A stretch of DNA of 64,000 nt from Candidatus Limnocylindrales bacterium (GTDB lineage: Bacteria; Desulfobacterota; Binatia; UBA1149; CAITLU01). Positions 1 through 8,207 of this stretch are shown here, one piece after another (the first letter of the stretch is position 1; each line of letters begins with the position of its first letter). A program made the position numbers and the translations under genes. Where the stretch lies: assembly GCA_035571835.1 (NCBI GenBank), contig DATNBU010000010.1, forward strand, positions 60,800-124,799, written 5' to 3'. The notes below the pieces were generated by a model. That model ran no database searches, was not told the origin of the DNA, and saw only the letters and a list, made by a program, of their open reading frames with translations.

Positions 1-2
1 GC

Positions 3-473
3 CAGATCGTCCCGAGCGAGTCCGACACGCTGACCAGGGTTCCGACGTTCCGCGACCTTCCGCAGTGCTACGACGTGTTCGACATCGACGCCGACGGCAA
101 ACCGGAGGCGATGGGCGTGCAGTTCTACCTTGCGTACCGCAGCAACGAGCACACGCCGGTCAAGACGTGGATCTCGAACAAGCGCGAGCCGTTCTACAAG
201 TGGCTCTACGGCAACAACATCGAGATCGGGCCGGTCGGAAAGTCGCAGCTGCGCAGCGTTCCGGTCTGCCGCTTTGCCGGGCGCAAGGCCCAGGAGGCGA
301 AGCTGCTCAGCGATGTGCCGCTGCACGAAGCGTCGTACGTTCCCGAAGCGATCCAGTTCTACACGATCAAGCCGGTGTCGTTCGAAAGCGGCGCGGGCTT
401 CAACTTCAACCGCGAGCTGCGCAAGGTCGGAGCCGGCCACACGACCGACCGCAAGATGCTGCTGCTGAACTGA
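3..473 (+). CDS. C-terminal part of an unknown protein (5' truncated)
   Basis: The reading frame is already open at the first complete codon of the window and runs 156 codons to TGA at 471-473, so the true start lies upstream of the window. The GTG at 75 is probably internal, because coding-like sequence continues before it. The visible part contains a Cys-Tyr-Asp run followed by an acidic Asp-x-Asp-x-Asp-Gly segment (residues 22-33) and is rich in aromatic and basic residues. I recognise no family. It converges with the next gene, and a strong hairpin lies 24 bp after its stop. Confidence 0.6.
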   Translation, partial: QIVPSESDTLTRVPTFRDLPQCYDVFDIDADGKPEAMGVQFYLAYRSNEHTPVKTWISNKREPFYKWLYGNNIEIGPVGKSQLRSVPVCRFAGRKAQEAKLLSDVPLHEASYVPEAIQFYTIKPVSFESGAGFNFNRELRKVGAGHTTDRKMLLLN

Positions 474-496
474 CTGGTATCGCCCGCGGAGGCGAT

Positions 497-548
497 TCGG
501 GGACAGACACCGATTTACGGAAATCGGTGTCTGTCCCCGATTTTATTT
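497..548. terminator. Perfect 20-bp-arm hairpin, REP-like, between convergent genes
   Basis: Bases 497-516 and 521-540 are perfect reverse complements separated by the 4-base loop acgg. A T-rich stretch (541-548) follows on the plus strand. It sits 24 bp after the plus-strand stop at 473 and 3 bp after the minus-strand stop at 543, the position expected of a terminator. The arm core, ggggacagacaccgattt, resembles dispersed REP-type palindromes of deltaproteobacterial genomes, so it may be a mobile REP element reused as a terminator. The REP link is from memory, and only one copy is present here. Confidence 0.7.
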
Positions 549-2255
549 GTGGCGGACCGACAGTGGCGCCGACTTCGTCACTCCGAGATAGCTTCCCAAG
601 ATCGTGACACTCGACGGCTTCTTGGTCGCCTTCGTAGTGACCGTGAATGAATTGGTGGTCGCTCCTGCTGCAACGACGACTGCCGGCGGTACCGTCGCGA
701 GCGACGTGTTCGAGCTTGCGAGCGAAATCGATGCGCCGCCGGAGGGCGCCGCTGCGGTCAGCGTGACGGTTCCCGTGACCGAGCCGCCGCCGATCACGGA
801 CGTCGGTGACAGTGCAAGCGAAGAGAGTGCCGCGGCCGGCGGAGGCGGGACGGGATTGATCGTAAGCGTCACCGATTTGCTCACCGAGTTGTAGGTGGCG
901 GAGATGCTTCCGGTCGTGCTGGTCGAAACTGCCGACGTGGCAATCGGGAACGACGCCGCCACGCTGCCGGCCGCGACGAGCACGCTGCCCGGTATTGCCA
1001 GGTTGGGGCTCGCGGTGAACAGCGCAACGCTCGCGCCGCCGGCCGGAGCCACCGCCGTCAGCGTGACCGTTCCGGTCGAAGAGTTTCCGCCGACCACCGG
1101 ATTCGGGCTGGCGGCGATCGTGCTCAGCGCTGCCGGGCCGGTCGGCGGATTCCAGCCGCGCTCGATCACGTCGAAGTCGCTTGCCGACAGCAGCGAGAAC
1201 GCAGGATTGAGGATGTCGCTGTTCCAGCGCGTGTCGAACGTGCCGGTCACGTACATGTCGGTGCCGTTGTCGGCGACGATCAGGCCGTACTTCTGCATGG
1301 CCCGGAAGATCCGGCGCAGGTTCGGATCGGCTGTGCGAAGCGCGGGATCGCTGCCGCCGACGCTGGTCTTCAGGCGCAGACGCGCGCCCATCGGCAGCGC
1401 GCCGCTGGTCGTGCCGGCGCGGTGCGAAGCCGGGTATACGTAGCCGTTGGTCGCGCGCACGGTGACGCGGAACGCGTGACGGATCTCGGCGCTGAGGTCG
1501 GGATGGAACGCTTCGTCGTAGCGCACGAGCCCCGGGAAGATCGCGAGCCCCGCCGCGTCGGCCGACGTCCAGCCATCGGGGCGACGGTCGCTCGTGTTCA
1601 TGTCGAAGAATGCGCCGGAGCCCGCGTACCATTTCGACTGCGTGGCGTTGTAGTAGACGTTGTAGAGCTCGTAGAGATGGCGGTTGACGCAGTCGATCAT
1701 CAGCAGGTGGCGGTCGCTCGAGCTGCGCTGGTCGACGTTGGCCGGCGAGCCGCCTTCGACCCAGTGCGCCTGCGTGATCGCCTGCGCCGGGATCGGATAG
1801 AACGGCACGCCCTGGCCGGTTGTCATGTCGACCCCGTCGCTCTCGTCCCAGTACTGGAACGTGACGGCCTGCGGCGCCTGCGTGTCGCTGACGATCGCGT
1901 ACGGCATGCCGTAGATCGCCGTGCTTCCGGGCGAGACTTCTCCACCGAAGTCGGGATGGAGCTTCCTGGTCCCGCCGTTGTTGATGAACGCGATGAACGC
2001 CGCCGAGCTCGCATCGACCGGAGCCGCACTGATGTCGAGGTTCCACCAGTTGTCGGCCGGGAAGACCGGTTGCGGCGGCGGCGCGCCCTGGACCGGCAGC
2101 GAGACCGGGCACTGCGCGAACGCAGTCGCGGCCGCGGTCACGACCAGCGTCGCGGCCATGGCCAGACGGCGCAGCGCGGCCGGCAGCGTGATTACAACAG
2201 GGCGAACCCCGGCGTCGCGAGCGCAGCGCGCGCGCCGGGAAACAGAAATAGCCAT
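543..2255 (-). CDS. Secreted protein with unknown N-terminal domain and two Ig-like repeats
   Basis: The predicted protein has 570 aa. ATG at 2255 is chosen because a GGGAGGGAC ribosome site lies just upstream and a Sec signal peptide follows, with an Ala-Phe-Ala cleavage site near residue 47; the open frame extends further upstream but has no such site. Residues 50-375 form a domain with conserved-looking Trp, Tyr, His and Asp clusters (for example RPDGWTSADAAG and DNGTDMYVTGTFDTRWN) that I cannot name. Residues 377-476 and 477-570 are two similar beta-sandwich repeats beginning LSxxxxSPxxVxGG, typical of bacterial Ig-like modules. Likely exported; enzymatic role unknown. Confidence 0.75.
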   Translation of the reverse strand: MAISVSRRARCARDAGVRPVVITLPAALRRLAMAATLVVTAAATAFAQCPVSLPVQGAPPPQPVFPADNWWNLDISAAPVDASSAAFIAFINNGGTRKLHPDFGGEVSPGSTAIYGMPYAIVSDTQAPQAVTFQYWDESDGVDMTTGQGVPFYPIPAQAITQAHWVEGGSPANVDQRSSSDRHLLMIDCVNRHLYELYNVYYNATQSKWYAGSGAFFDMNTSDRRPDGWTSADAAGLAIFPGLVRYDEAFHPDLSAEIRHAFRVTVRATNGYVYPASHRAGTTSGALPMGARLRLKTSVGGSDPALRTADPNLRRIFRAMQKYGLIVADNGTDMYVTGTFDTRWNSDILNPAFSLLSASDFDVIERGWNPPTGPAALSTIAASPNPVVGGNSSTGTVTLTAVAPAGGASVALFTASPNLAIPGSVLVAAGSVAASFPIATSAVSTSTTGSISATYNSVSKSVTLTINPVPPPPAAALSSLALSPTSVIGGGSVTGTVTLTAAAPSGGASISLASSNTSLATVPPAVVVAAGATTNSFTVTTKATKKPSSVTILGSYLGVTKSAPLSVRHK

Positions 2256-2543
2256 CGTGGTGTCCCTCCCAGGCACCGCGAATAAACAAGAAACATGCCG
2301 GAGCTGCGTTTTGCGACGAGCGCTGACTTGCGTCCGGCTCGCAGGCCTCGCGCGAGCACCGAACAGCGCTGGGAATGCTGTTTGCGCATCGTCGCGTGCG
2401 ACGGCGCGCCGGCTGATGACGCGCTCGCGCATCGCCGATGGCTGTCCGTTCGATCGTGCATGGTCGCACGGGTGCGGCCAACCGTCGCAGCAGTGCGATG
2501 TTCTGTGCGTGAGGGAAGTGCGCGTAAAGCGCGTGAAACTGAA

Positions 2544-3623
2544 TCAGCGCTCCCGCAAGTCCTTCGAATCGAGCGGCACGTCGAGAACCGGCCAATCCTT
2601 CCAGCCCGCATAGTCGAAGTGCCACCACTCGTTTTCGTAGACTGTAAAACCTTCGGCCTCCATCAGTGTGCGAAGAAGGTCACGGGCCTTTCTCTCGGCA
2701 GCAGTGCCGCCTGCGTATGCGGGATGTGCGCGCTCGCTGAAGTCGTCGTAAGCGCTCGGCATGGGCACTTCACGGCCACTCGCGAGGTCGAACAGCGTAA
2801 GGTCGACGGCGCAGCCGCGATTGTGCCGCGAACCCGCGAGCGGATCGGCAAGATACGCGCGGTGCATCGGATAGCGGTCCCAGAACATCCGCGTAACCGA
2901 CCACGGACGATACGCATCGAGGACGAGCAGTCCGTACCCGGCGTCATGCGCGCGCCGGTCGGCGCGGCGCAGCGCTTCGGCTGCCGGCTTCTGCATCATC
3001 GCACGGGCGACGGCGTAAACGGGCTTTCCGGTGAAGTTGTTCGCCGTCGCGTAGCGGATGTCGAAATGAAGATCGGGATCGACCGACGCGAGCTCGACGA
3101 GCTCGGACGTACGGCTTCCGCCGAGACCGGCGGGCATGGCAGGAGGATCGGTTTTCACGACGGCAGGTTTTCCTTGAGCGCCCATGAATACGACGAGGAT
3201 GCGAACCGGCTCGGGGCCGAGATTGACCGCGTTGTGTGCGACGTTCATCGATTCCATCAGGCTGTCGCCTGCCTTGAGCACGCGCCGGCCGGTGGTCGCA
3301 TATTCGACCTCGAGCGTTCCCGAAAGGATGTGGCCGAACGTCGGCACGCCGTGACGATGCCAGCCGGTCGACTGTCCCGGCTCGAGCACGATCGTCTGGG
3401 CGACCACCTGCGGCAGCGGGCTCGACGGATACCGGATCGCTTCGTCGGTGATGGTGCGGCCGGTGTCGAGAAGGGGCGAGATACCGGGCTCGCCGAGCGA
3501 GCGCGTATCGGCGAGCGCAGCGGTTCGGGGCGCTTCCTCCGAACCAGGTTGTCCGTGCTGCAGCGTGCACGACGATGCGGCCGCGACCGCAGCGGCCAGC
3601 AGCGCGGCGAGCCGCGAGCGCAT
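2544..3623 (-). CDS. Lipoprotein: cupin domain fused to VanX/DdpX-type D-Ala-D-Ala dipeptidase
   Basis: The predicted protein has 359 aa. An N-terminal lipoprotein-like signal ends Ala-Ser-Ser-Cys at Cys19. Residues 75-150 are a cupin barrel (PGQSTGWHRHG and a late GDSL-x5-NVAHNAVN). Residues 175-345 match peptidase family M15D: Arg239 in DAYRPW, His267 and Asp274 in SRHNRGCAVD, and Glu332 and His335 in NEWWHFDY, which correspond to the zinc ligands and catalytic Glu of VanX. VanX-family enzymes cleave D-Ala-D-Ala dipeptides. The ATG overlaps the stop of the upstream GH3 gene (TGATG), so translation is probably coupled; a GTG at 3626 is an alternative start. The cupin fusion is unusual for this peptidase family. 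A vancomycin-resistance role is not implied, because no vanHA-type partner is present. Confidence 0.85.
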   Translation of the reverse strand: MRSRLAALLAAAVAAASSCTLQHGQPGSEEAPRTAALADTRSLGEPGISPLLDTGRTITDEAIRYPSSPLPQVVAQTIVLEPGQSTGWHRHGVPTFGHILSGTLEVEYATTGRRVLKAGDSLMESMNVAHNAVNLGPEPVRILVVFMGAQGKPAVVKTDPPAMPAGLGGSRTSELVELASVDPDLHFDIRYATANNFTGKPVYAVARAMMQKPAAEALRRADRRAHDAGYGLLVLDAYRPWSVTRMFWDRYPMHRAYLADPLAGSRHNRGCAVDLTLFDLASGREVPMPSAYDDFSERAHPAYAGGTAAERKARDLLRTLMEAEGFTVYENEWWHFDYAGWKDWPVLDVPLDSKDLRER

Positions 3624-5803
3624 CACTCCGGCACCTCGAGCTCGATCGCGTGCGCATCGCCGGCATGCTGCGCAACGACGATTCGTCCAGGGTCACCGGC
3701 CGGCGCGCGCACGGTGCTTCGCGCACCGGCGTCGAGCCGTACCTTGCGAAACGCAAACAGTCTGCGACGCGACAGGCCGTCGATGCGAAAGAAGAACACG
3801 ACGGTCGAGCCGCTGGTGCTGCCGGTGTTCGCGACCTGCACGACGATCTCGGGCGGCGCGTGCGATTGGCGGCCCCCGGATTCGACGGCCGCGGATTCGA
3901 TCGAAAAACGCGAATAGGAGAGTCCGAAACCGAACGGGAAGCGCGCGGCATGTCCGTCGCGATCGAGAAGCCACTGGCCGTGCCAGCCGTCATAACGGAT
4001 CTCGCTCGCATCCGGATCGAAGTGCGGAAGATGGGATTCGTCGGTCGGGACCGCGAACGGCAGCCGGCCGCACGGGTTGACGGCACCGGTCAGCACATCG
4101 GCGATCGCATGTCCGCCTTCCATGCCCGGGTACCAGACCTGAAGTGCCGCGGCGACGTTCTCGATCCACGGCTCGACGAGGACGGCGCTGCCGCCCATCA
4201 CGAGCACGATCGTGCGCGGCTGTAGCGCGGCGATACGGAGGATCAGCTCTTCGTCTTCGCTTCGAAGACGCAGCGAGTCGCGGTCGCCGCCGGGAGCCAT
4301 CGCGAGCTTCTGCTGGCCCGCTTCGCCAAGCTTGGTCCACGCGCTTTCGTCGGGCGGAGGCGGCATCAGCGCGGCGAGCTCGGAAGAGAATCCGCCGGTG
4401 AACTCGCCTTCGTCGTCGCAGGTGAAACCGACGACCACTATGGCGAGGTCCGCGACGTCGGCTCCCGCCGCATCGCCGGTCCATTCGACGTGCGGGAGCG
4501 CTGCGCGCAGCCCGGCGAGCGGCGTGACCACCGAAGGCGGATGCACGTTGCTCGATCCGCCGTCGCCGAGGTTCGCGACGTCGGCGAGGCGGCCGAAGAC
4601 AGCGATGCGCCGGAGCGATGCGGCACGCAGCGGAAGCACCGGCTCGGCGTCGACGCTCTCGTTGCGCAGCAGCACGATGGCCTCAGCGGCAACCCGGCGC
4701 GCGAGCGCGCGATGCGCGTCGCCGGCGAGAAGCGCCGGATCCGGCGCCGCGTCCGGCGTCGCGGCGTCGAAGCGCAGCACGGTGCGCACGATCCGGATGG
4801 CGGCCGCGTCGACGTCCTCGATGCGAAGCCGCCCGTCGGCGAGCGCCGCGGGAAGCGCGCGCACACGCTGCTGGCGAAACGGCATCTCGATGTCGAGGCC
4901 TGCGCCAACGCTGCCGATCGGGTCGCGAAGACCGTAGATGAAGTCGCTGACGACGAAGCCCGCAAACTTCCAGCGCTCGCGCAGCGTGGCGGCGATCAGC
5001 GCCGGGCTGTCGCCGCACCACTGGCCGTTCAGCGCGTTGTACGCGGTCATCACGGAGGCCACGCCTTCGCCGACGATGCGCCGGAAGTGCGCGAGGTACA
5101 CGTCGTCGAGCACGTCGGCGTCGGCAATCACGTTCACCTTGAAGCGCGCGTTCTCGATCGAGTTGCACGCAAAGTGTTTCACGCAAGCCATCGCGTGACG
5201 CTGCACTCCGCGCACCAGCGCGGCGCCCATTTCGCCGAGATGGCAGGGATCTTCGCCGTAAGTCTCCTGCGCGCGGCCCCAGCGCGGATGCCGCAGCAGG
5301 TTGACGCAGACTCCGCCGTAGAACGTGGCGCCGTGGATGCGCGCTTCGATTCCGATGGCCTCTCCGACTCGCTCCTCGAGCTCGACGTCGAACGTGGCGC
5401 CGCGCGCCATCGTGACCGGGAAACACGTCGAACGGCCGACGACGATCCCGCGCGGACCGTCCGTGAAGACCAGGCCGGGGAATCCGAGGCGCGCTACTTC
5501 GGCCGCCGGGAACGGATGCAGGTAGTAGCCGCCGCCGGCCATGTCGATGATGCCCGGCCAGAAATCGGTGTCGCCGTCGAGGCAGCCGAGCTTTTCGCCG
5601 GTGGTCATCTGCCCGACGAGCCGGCGCGCCTCGATGTCGGGATCGGCGCCGCCACGCACGCGCGCTTTGGCTTCGGCATAGGCGTTCGCCGGTTCGCCAG
5701 CGGCCGACGCACGCTCCGCGTCGGCGTCTGGCGATTCAGTGCGGGCGGATGCCGAATCAGCGGCGGCGGATGCCGAATCGGAAGATGATTTGTCGATCGT
5801 CAC
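3623..5803 (-). CDS. Glycoside hydrolase family 3 beta-glycosidase
   Basis: The predicted protein has 726 aa and family GH3 architecture. A low-complexity Ala/Ser/Asp/Glu leader (residues 1-45) precedes the TIM barrel. Motifs are GRAQETYGED (176-185), KHF (209-211) and VVSDF with the expected nucleophile Asp287. The second alpha/beta domain follows, and a fibronectin-III-like C-terminal domain occupies roughly the last 90 residues. GH3 enzymes remove non-reducing beta-linked sugars, often glucose, xylose or N-acetylglucosamine; the substrate cannot be read here. I see no signal peptide, so it may be cytoplasmic or exported by another route. The start is GTG at 5803. The leader is partly made of duplicated DSASAAADSAS-type sequence. 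It is coupled to the dipeptidase lipoprotein downstream. Confidence 0.93.
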   Translation of the reverse strand: MTIDKSSSDSASAAADSASARTESPDADAERASAAGEPANAYAEAKARVRGGADPDIEARRLVGQMTTGEKLGCLDGDTDFWPGIIDMAGGGYYLHPFPAAEVARLGFPGLVFTDGPRGIVVGRSTCFPVTMARGATFDVELEERVGEAIGIEARIHGATFYGGVCVNLLRHPRWGRAQETYGEDPCHLGEMGAALVRGVQRHAMACVKHFACNSIENARFKVNVIADADVLDDVYLAHFRRIVGEGVASVMTAYNALNGQWCGDSPALIAATLRERWKFAGFVVSDFIYGLRDPIGSVGAGLDIEMPFRQQRVRALPAALADGRLRIEDVDAAAIRIVRTVLRFDAATPDAAPDPALLAGDAHRALARRVAAEAIVLLRNESVDAEPVLPLRAASLRRIAVFGRLADVANLGDGGSSNVHPPSVVTPLAGLRAALPHVEWTGDAAGADVADLAIVVVGFTCDDEGEFTGGFSSELAALMPPPPDESAWTKLGEAGQQKLAMAPGGDRDSLRLRSEDEELILRIAALQPRTIVLVMGGSAVLVEPWIENVAAALQVWYPGMEGGHAIADVLTGAVNPCGRLPFAVPTDESHLPHFDPDASEIRYDGWHGQWLLDRDGHAARFPFGFGLSYSRFSIESAAVESGGRQSHAPPEIVVQVANTGSTSGSTVVFFFRIDGLSRRRLFAFRKVRLDAGARSTVRAPAGDPGRIVVAQHAGDAHAIELEVPE

Positions 5804-5901
5804 GGGCTGTGTTCCGCTGGCGTCTGCGCGATCCTCGTGTGCGCCGCCGGCGAGGTGCCGGCGATAGCGCCAACGACGGTTCGGTACAAAGGGGCACGAC
5901 G

Positions 5902-6408
5902 ATGACCGATTCCTCGCCCGCGGACATGCCTTACGCTTCTCGCATGCCTCCGAACGATGCCTTCCGCGACGGCAGCGGCCGCCTTCCGGATCCGTCGCTG
6001 GTCACCTACACGCATGCGATCTACGCGCTTCATGCGCTGTCGGTGCTGATCGGAATTTCGGGGCCCGCCACCATCATCGGCAGTTTCGTGTTCGGGCTTC
6101 CGTCGATCCTTGCGGTCGTCATGAACTATGCGCGCCAGCCGGAAGTGGAGGGCACGTGGCTGCAGTACCATTTCCGCTGGCAGATCCGCACGTTCTGGTA
6201 CGCGCTGCTGTGGATGATCATTGCCGGGACGATCTCGCTTCCGCTCATCCTCCTGTTCGGGCTCGGGTTCGTCACGTTCTTTCTGGCTGCGGTGGTCGTC
6301 GGTGCGTGGGTGATCTATCGCGTGCTGCGCGGATGGCTCGCGCTGAGGAGCGGCCGCATCCCGGGCGGTACCGCTACGAACCTGCGAGTCGAAGGATCGT
6401 TTTCGTAA
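5902..6408 (+). CDS. Small membrane protein, DUF4870/Tic20-like
   Basis: The predicted protein has 168 aa. ATG at 5902 follows an AAAGGGG ribosome site; upstream codons in the same frame are Arg-rich and unlikely to be coding. A polar N-terminus (about 40 residues) is followed by a helix with THAIYALHALSVL, then GLPSILAVVMNYAR and two further hydrophobic segments flanking a basic loop. The pattern of about three to four helices with a short basic tail fits the DUF4870 membrane family, whose function is unknown. It is divergent from the GH3 gene across 98 bp and overlaps the convergent hydrolase gene by 35 bp. Confidence 0.75.
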   Translation: MTDSSPADMPYASRMPPNDAFRDGSGRLPDPSLVTYTHAIYALHALSVLIGISGPATIIGSFVFGLPSILAVVMNYARQPEVEGTWLQYHFRWQIRTFWYALLWMIIAGTISLPLILLFGLGFVTFFLAAVVVGAWVIYRVLRGWLALRSGRIPGGTATNLRVEGSFS

Positions 6409-7090
6409 GCAGATCCGGCTGCGAGAAGTAGGCCGAATGTCCGGCCGCCAGCGATTCCACGCGCTCGACCTCCGTTTCGCCGAGAAGCCGGTCCTGCAGT
6501 GCGGGGGAAACCGCACGATCGTCGGTAAGCCGGATATACGCCCTCGGTACGCGGCCGTACCGGTCGTCGGTCAGACGCAGGCGTGAAAGCGCAGGCCGCA
6601 CGGGCTCGCGCACGAGCAGGCTCGACGCAAGCGCGACATCGTCGTCCGTGCAGTCGGCGTAGAGTGCCTCGCGATACGCGCTCGGTTTCAGCCAGTCCCA
6701 CATCGCGAGCCGGCTCACGACGACGTTGGCCGGCATCATCGAGTCGTGATCGGGGACGTAGTCCAGCACGCGCTTTCCCGACGCGAGCAGGAACGACGCA
6801 AGATAGATCGTGCGCTCGATCCGCTCGGGCGCGCGTTCGGCGAGCGCCGACGCGACGATTCCGTAACGGCTGTGCACGACGACGGTAGTCTTTGCGCCGG
6901 CCGGAAGCGCGCGCTCGCACGCGCGCACCATCGCGCCGAGGCCGACCAGCGGCGCTGGCGCCGGTGCGCGTCCGCGTCCGGGCAGGTCGATGGCAATCGC
7001 GCGATGGCCTTCGGACTCGAGTCGGGGAACGATCTTGTGCCAGCACCATGCGCCGTGCCAGCTTCCGTGAAGAAGCAGAAATGTTGCCAT
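6374..7090 (-). CDS. Alpha/beta hydrolase, esterase/hydroxynitrile-lyase-like
   Basis: The predicted protein has 238 aa. ATG at 7090 follows GGAGGA. The N-terminus FLLLHGSWHGAWCW is typical of the plant methylesterase/hydroxynitrile lyase-like branch of alpha/beta hydrolases. The expected triad is Ser74, Asp190 or Asp191 (RLTDD) and His218 (AAGHSAYFSQP). The nucleophile elbow reads V-H-S-R-Y rather than G-x-S-x-G, so both flanking glycines are replaced; activity may be altered. Probably cytoplasmic; substrate unknown. It is divergent from the lipoprotein gene at 7385, with a shared 294-bp control region. Confidence 0.85.
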   Translation of the reverse strand: MATFLLLHGSWHGAWCWHKIVPRLESEGHRAIAIDLPGRGRAPAPAPLVGLGAMVRACERALPAGAKTTVVVHSRYGIVASALAERAPERIERTIYLASFLLASGKRVLDYVPDHDSMMPANVVVSRLAMWDWLKPSAYREALYADCTDDDVALASSLLVREPVRPALSRLRLTDDRYGRVPRAYIRLTDDRAVSPALQDRLLGETEVERVESLAAGHSAYFSQPDLLTKTILRLAGS

Positions 7091-7223
7091 CGGGATCCTC
7101 CGTTCGTTTCTGCGAAGGATGCCGCACGTTGCTGCGGAGCGCTCTCCGTTTCCTGCCGCGGAATTGACCTTTGCCGCTGGTGTTTTTTGTCGGAAGCCAA
7201 GGCAGGGTGCGCCATGGGCGAAA

Positions 7224-7239
7224 CGTGATAAATTACACA
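7224..7239. promoter_or_regulatory. Candidate CRP/FNR-type operator in a divergent promoter region
   Basis: The sequence cgtga-taaatt-acaca matches 8 of 10 bases of the TGTGA-N6-TCACA consensus of the CRP/FNR family. It lies in an unusually AT-rich part of the 294-bp gap between the divergent hydrolase (7090) and lipoprotein (7385) genes, about 145 bp from each start. No CRP-family regulator is encoded in the window, so this rests on the motif alone. Confidence 0.3.
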
Positions 7240-7384
7240 TCGCGAGCTTGTTCACATTTATCGCCGTGGAACCTTGTGTTGCCTCGGGCAAACCGGCACA
7301 GGAGCAAGGACAGGAGTTGAGGAAAGGGAAGCAATTTTTCCACCCCTCGATGCCTGGACAGTTTAGCCAAAAAGGGGTTTGAGA

Positions 7385-8179
7385 ATGTTTCACCGCTCGA
7401 TCCGTGCATCGTTCACCATGCTGGCCGCCACCTGCCTCATTTCCGGCTGTATGCCGATGGGACCGACAGAGCCGCCAGCACCGAACTACGTTCCCAAGTT
7501 CGATTTCGTTCCACCAAGTCAGGCCGCGACCGGCTCCGCCAAGGTCGCGTTCGCGGTGGTGGACCCGCAGTTCCCGGCAACCGCTGAAAGCGGGTTCGGC
7601 CACTCGCGCCCGCCAGTGCTCGCCAAATTCCAGAAGTCGATGGGCGAGGATTTCCAGGAAGTCCTCAATGCGCACGGTTTTACGACTCGGGGCCCGTTCG
7701 TGACGTTCGACGAGATGACGTTCCCGGACAAGCAGGATACCGATCTGATCATCGACGCGGAGATCGACCTGTCGTTCGACGATCTGGGAACGGCACAGGC
7801 GTGCAGCATTTTTGTGTTTCCGGCGTCCTGCAGCAGCAGCGGCTCGGTTCAGGTCGGAGCGCGAATGAATCTGATTGTTTCCGAGAGCCTGACTCACGAG
7901 AAGATGTGGACCAAGCGCATCGAGCTCGACGGTCGACAGGTGAGCTGGCGCGGAACGACGCGACGACCGATGCTGCAGTCACCCAACGGTTTCGTCGAGC
8001 CGCCCAAGCCGGCGTTCTCCGCAAACTTTTCGGATCCGGGTTTTACAAACGCCGTCGGTCCGCTTCTCGAGAACTATTACGGAACCATCATGGACTCCGC
8101 CTGGAAATACCTGAATCCGGACGAGATGGCGTCCATCAAGGCGAAGTCGAAAGTCATCCGGACGAGGAAGGTCTACTAG
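7385..8179 (+). CDS. Predicted lipoprotein of unknown function
   Basis: The predicted protein has 264 aa. ATG at 7385 is preceded by AAAGGGG. The signal peptide ends in the lipobox Leu-Ile-Ser-Gly-Cys (Cys22), so the mature protein should be lipid-anchored in the envelope. The mature part has alternating hydrophobic strands (KVAFAVVDPQF, TDLIIDAEIDLSFDD) and a small Cys-Ser cluster near residue 145, consistent with a mixed alpha/beta fold. The last 40 residues are basic and rich in Lys/Arg. I recognise no family. It is convergent with the oxygenase gene, which ends 28 bp beyond its stop. Confidence 0.7.
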   Translation: MFHRSIRASFTMLAATCLISGCMPMGPTEPPAPNYVPKFDFVPPSQAATGSAKVAFAVVDPQFPATAESGFGHSRPPVLAKFQKSMGEDFQEVLNAHGFTTRGPFVTFDEMTFPDKQDTDLIIDAEIDLSFDDLGTAQACSIFVFPASCSSSGSVQVGARMNLIVSESLTHEKMWTKRIELDGRQVSWRGTTRRPMLQSPNGFVEPPKPAFSANFSDPGFTNAVGPLLENYYGTIMDSAWKYLNPDEMASIKAKSKVIRTRKVY

Positions 8180-8207
8180 CAGGCGCTCCCGGCGGACGGC
8201 GAGATGC

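Noticed and set aside
2544..3623. Vancomycin resistance determinant
   Set aside because: Only a VanX-type dipeptidase is present, fused to a cupin, with no VanH, VanA or VanRS homologue nearby.
2295..3917. Long plus-strand open frame of 540 codons
   Set aside because: It is antisense to the dipeptidase lipoprotein, Arg-rich and motif-free, while the minus-strand product has a complete catalytic set.
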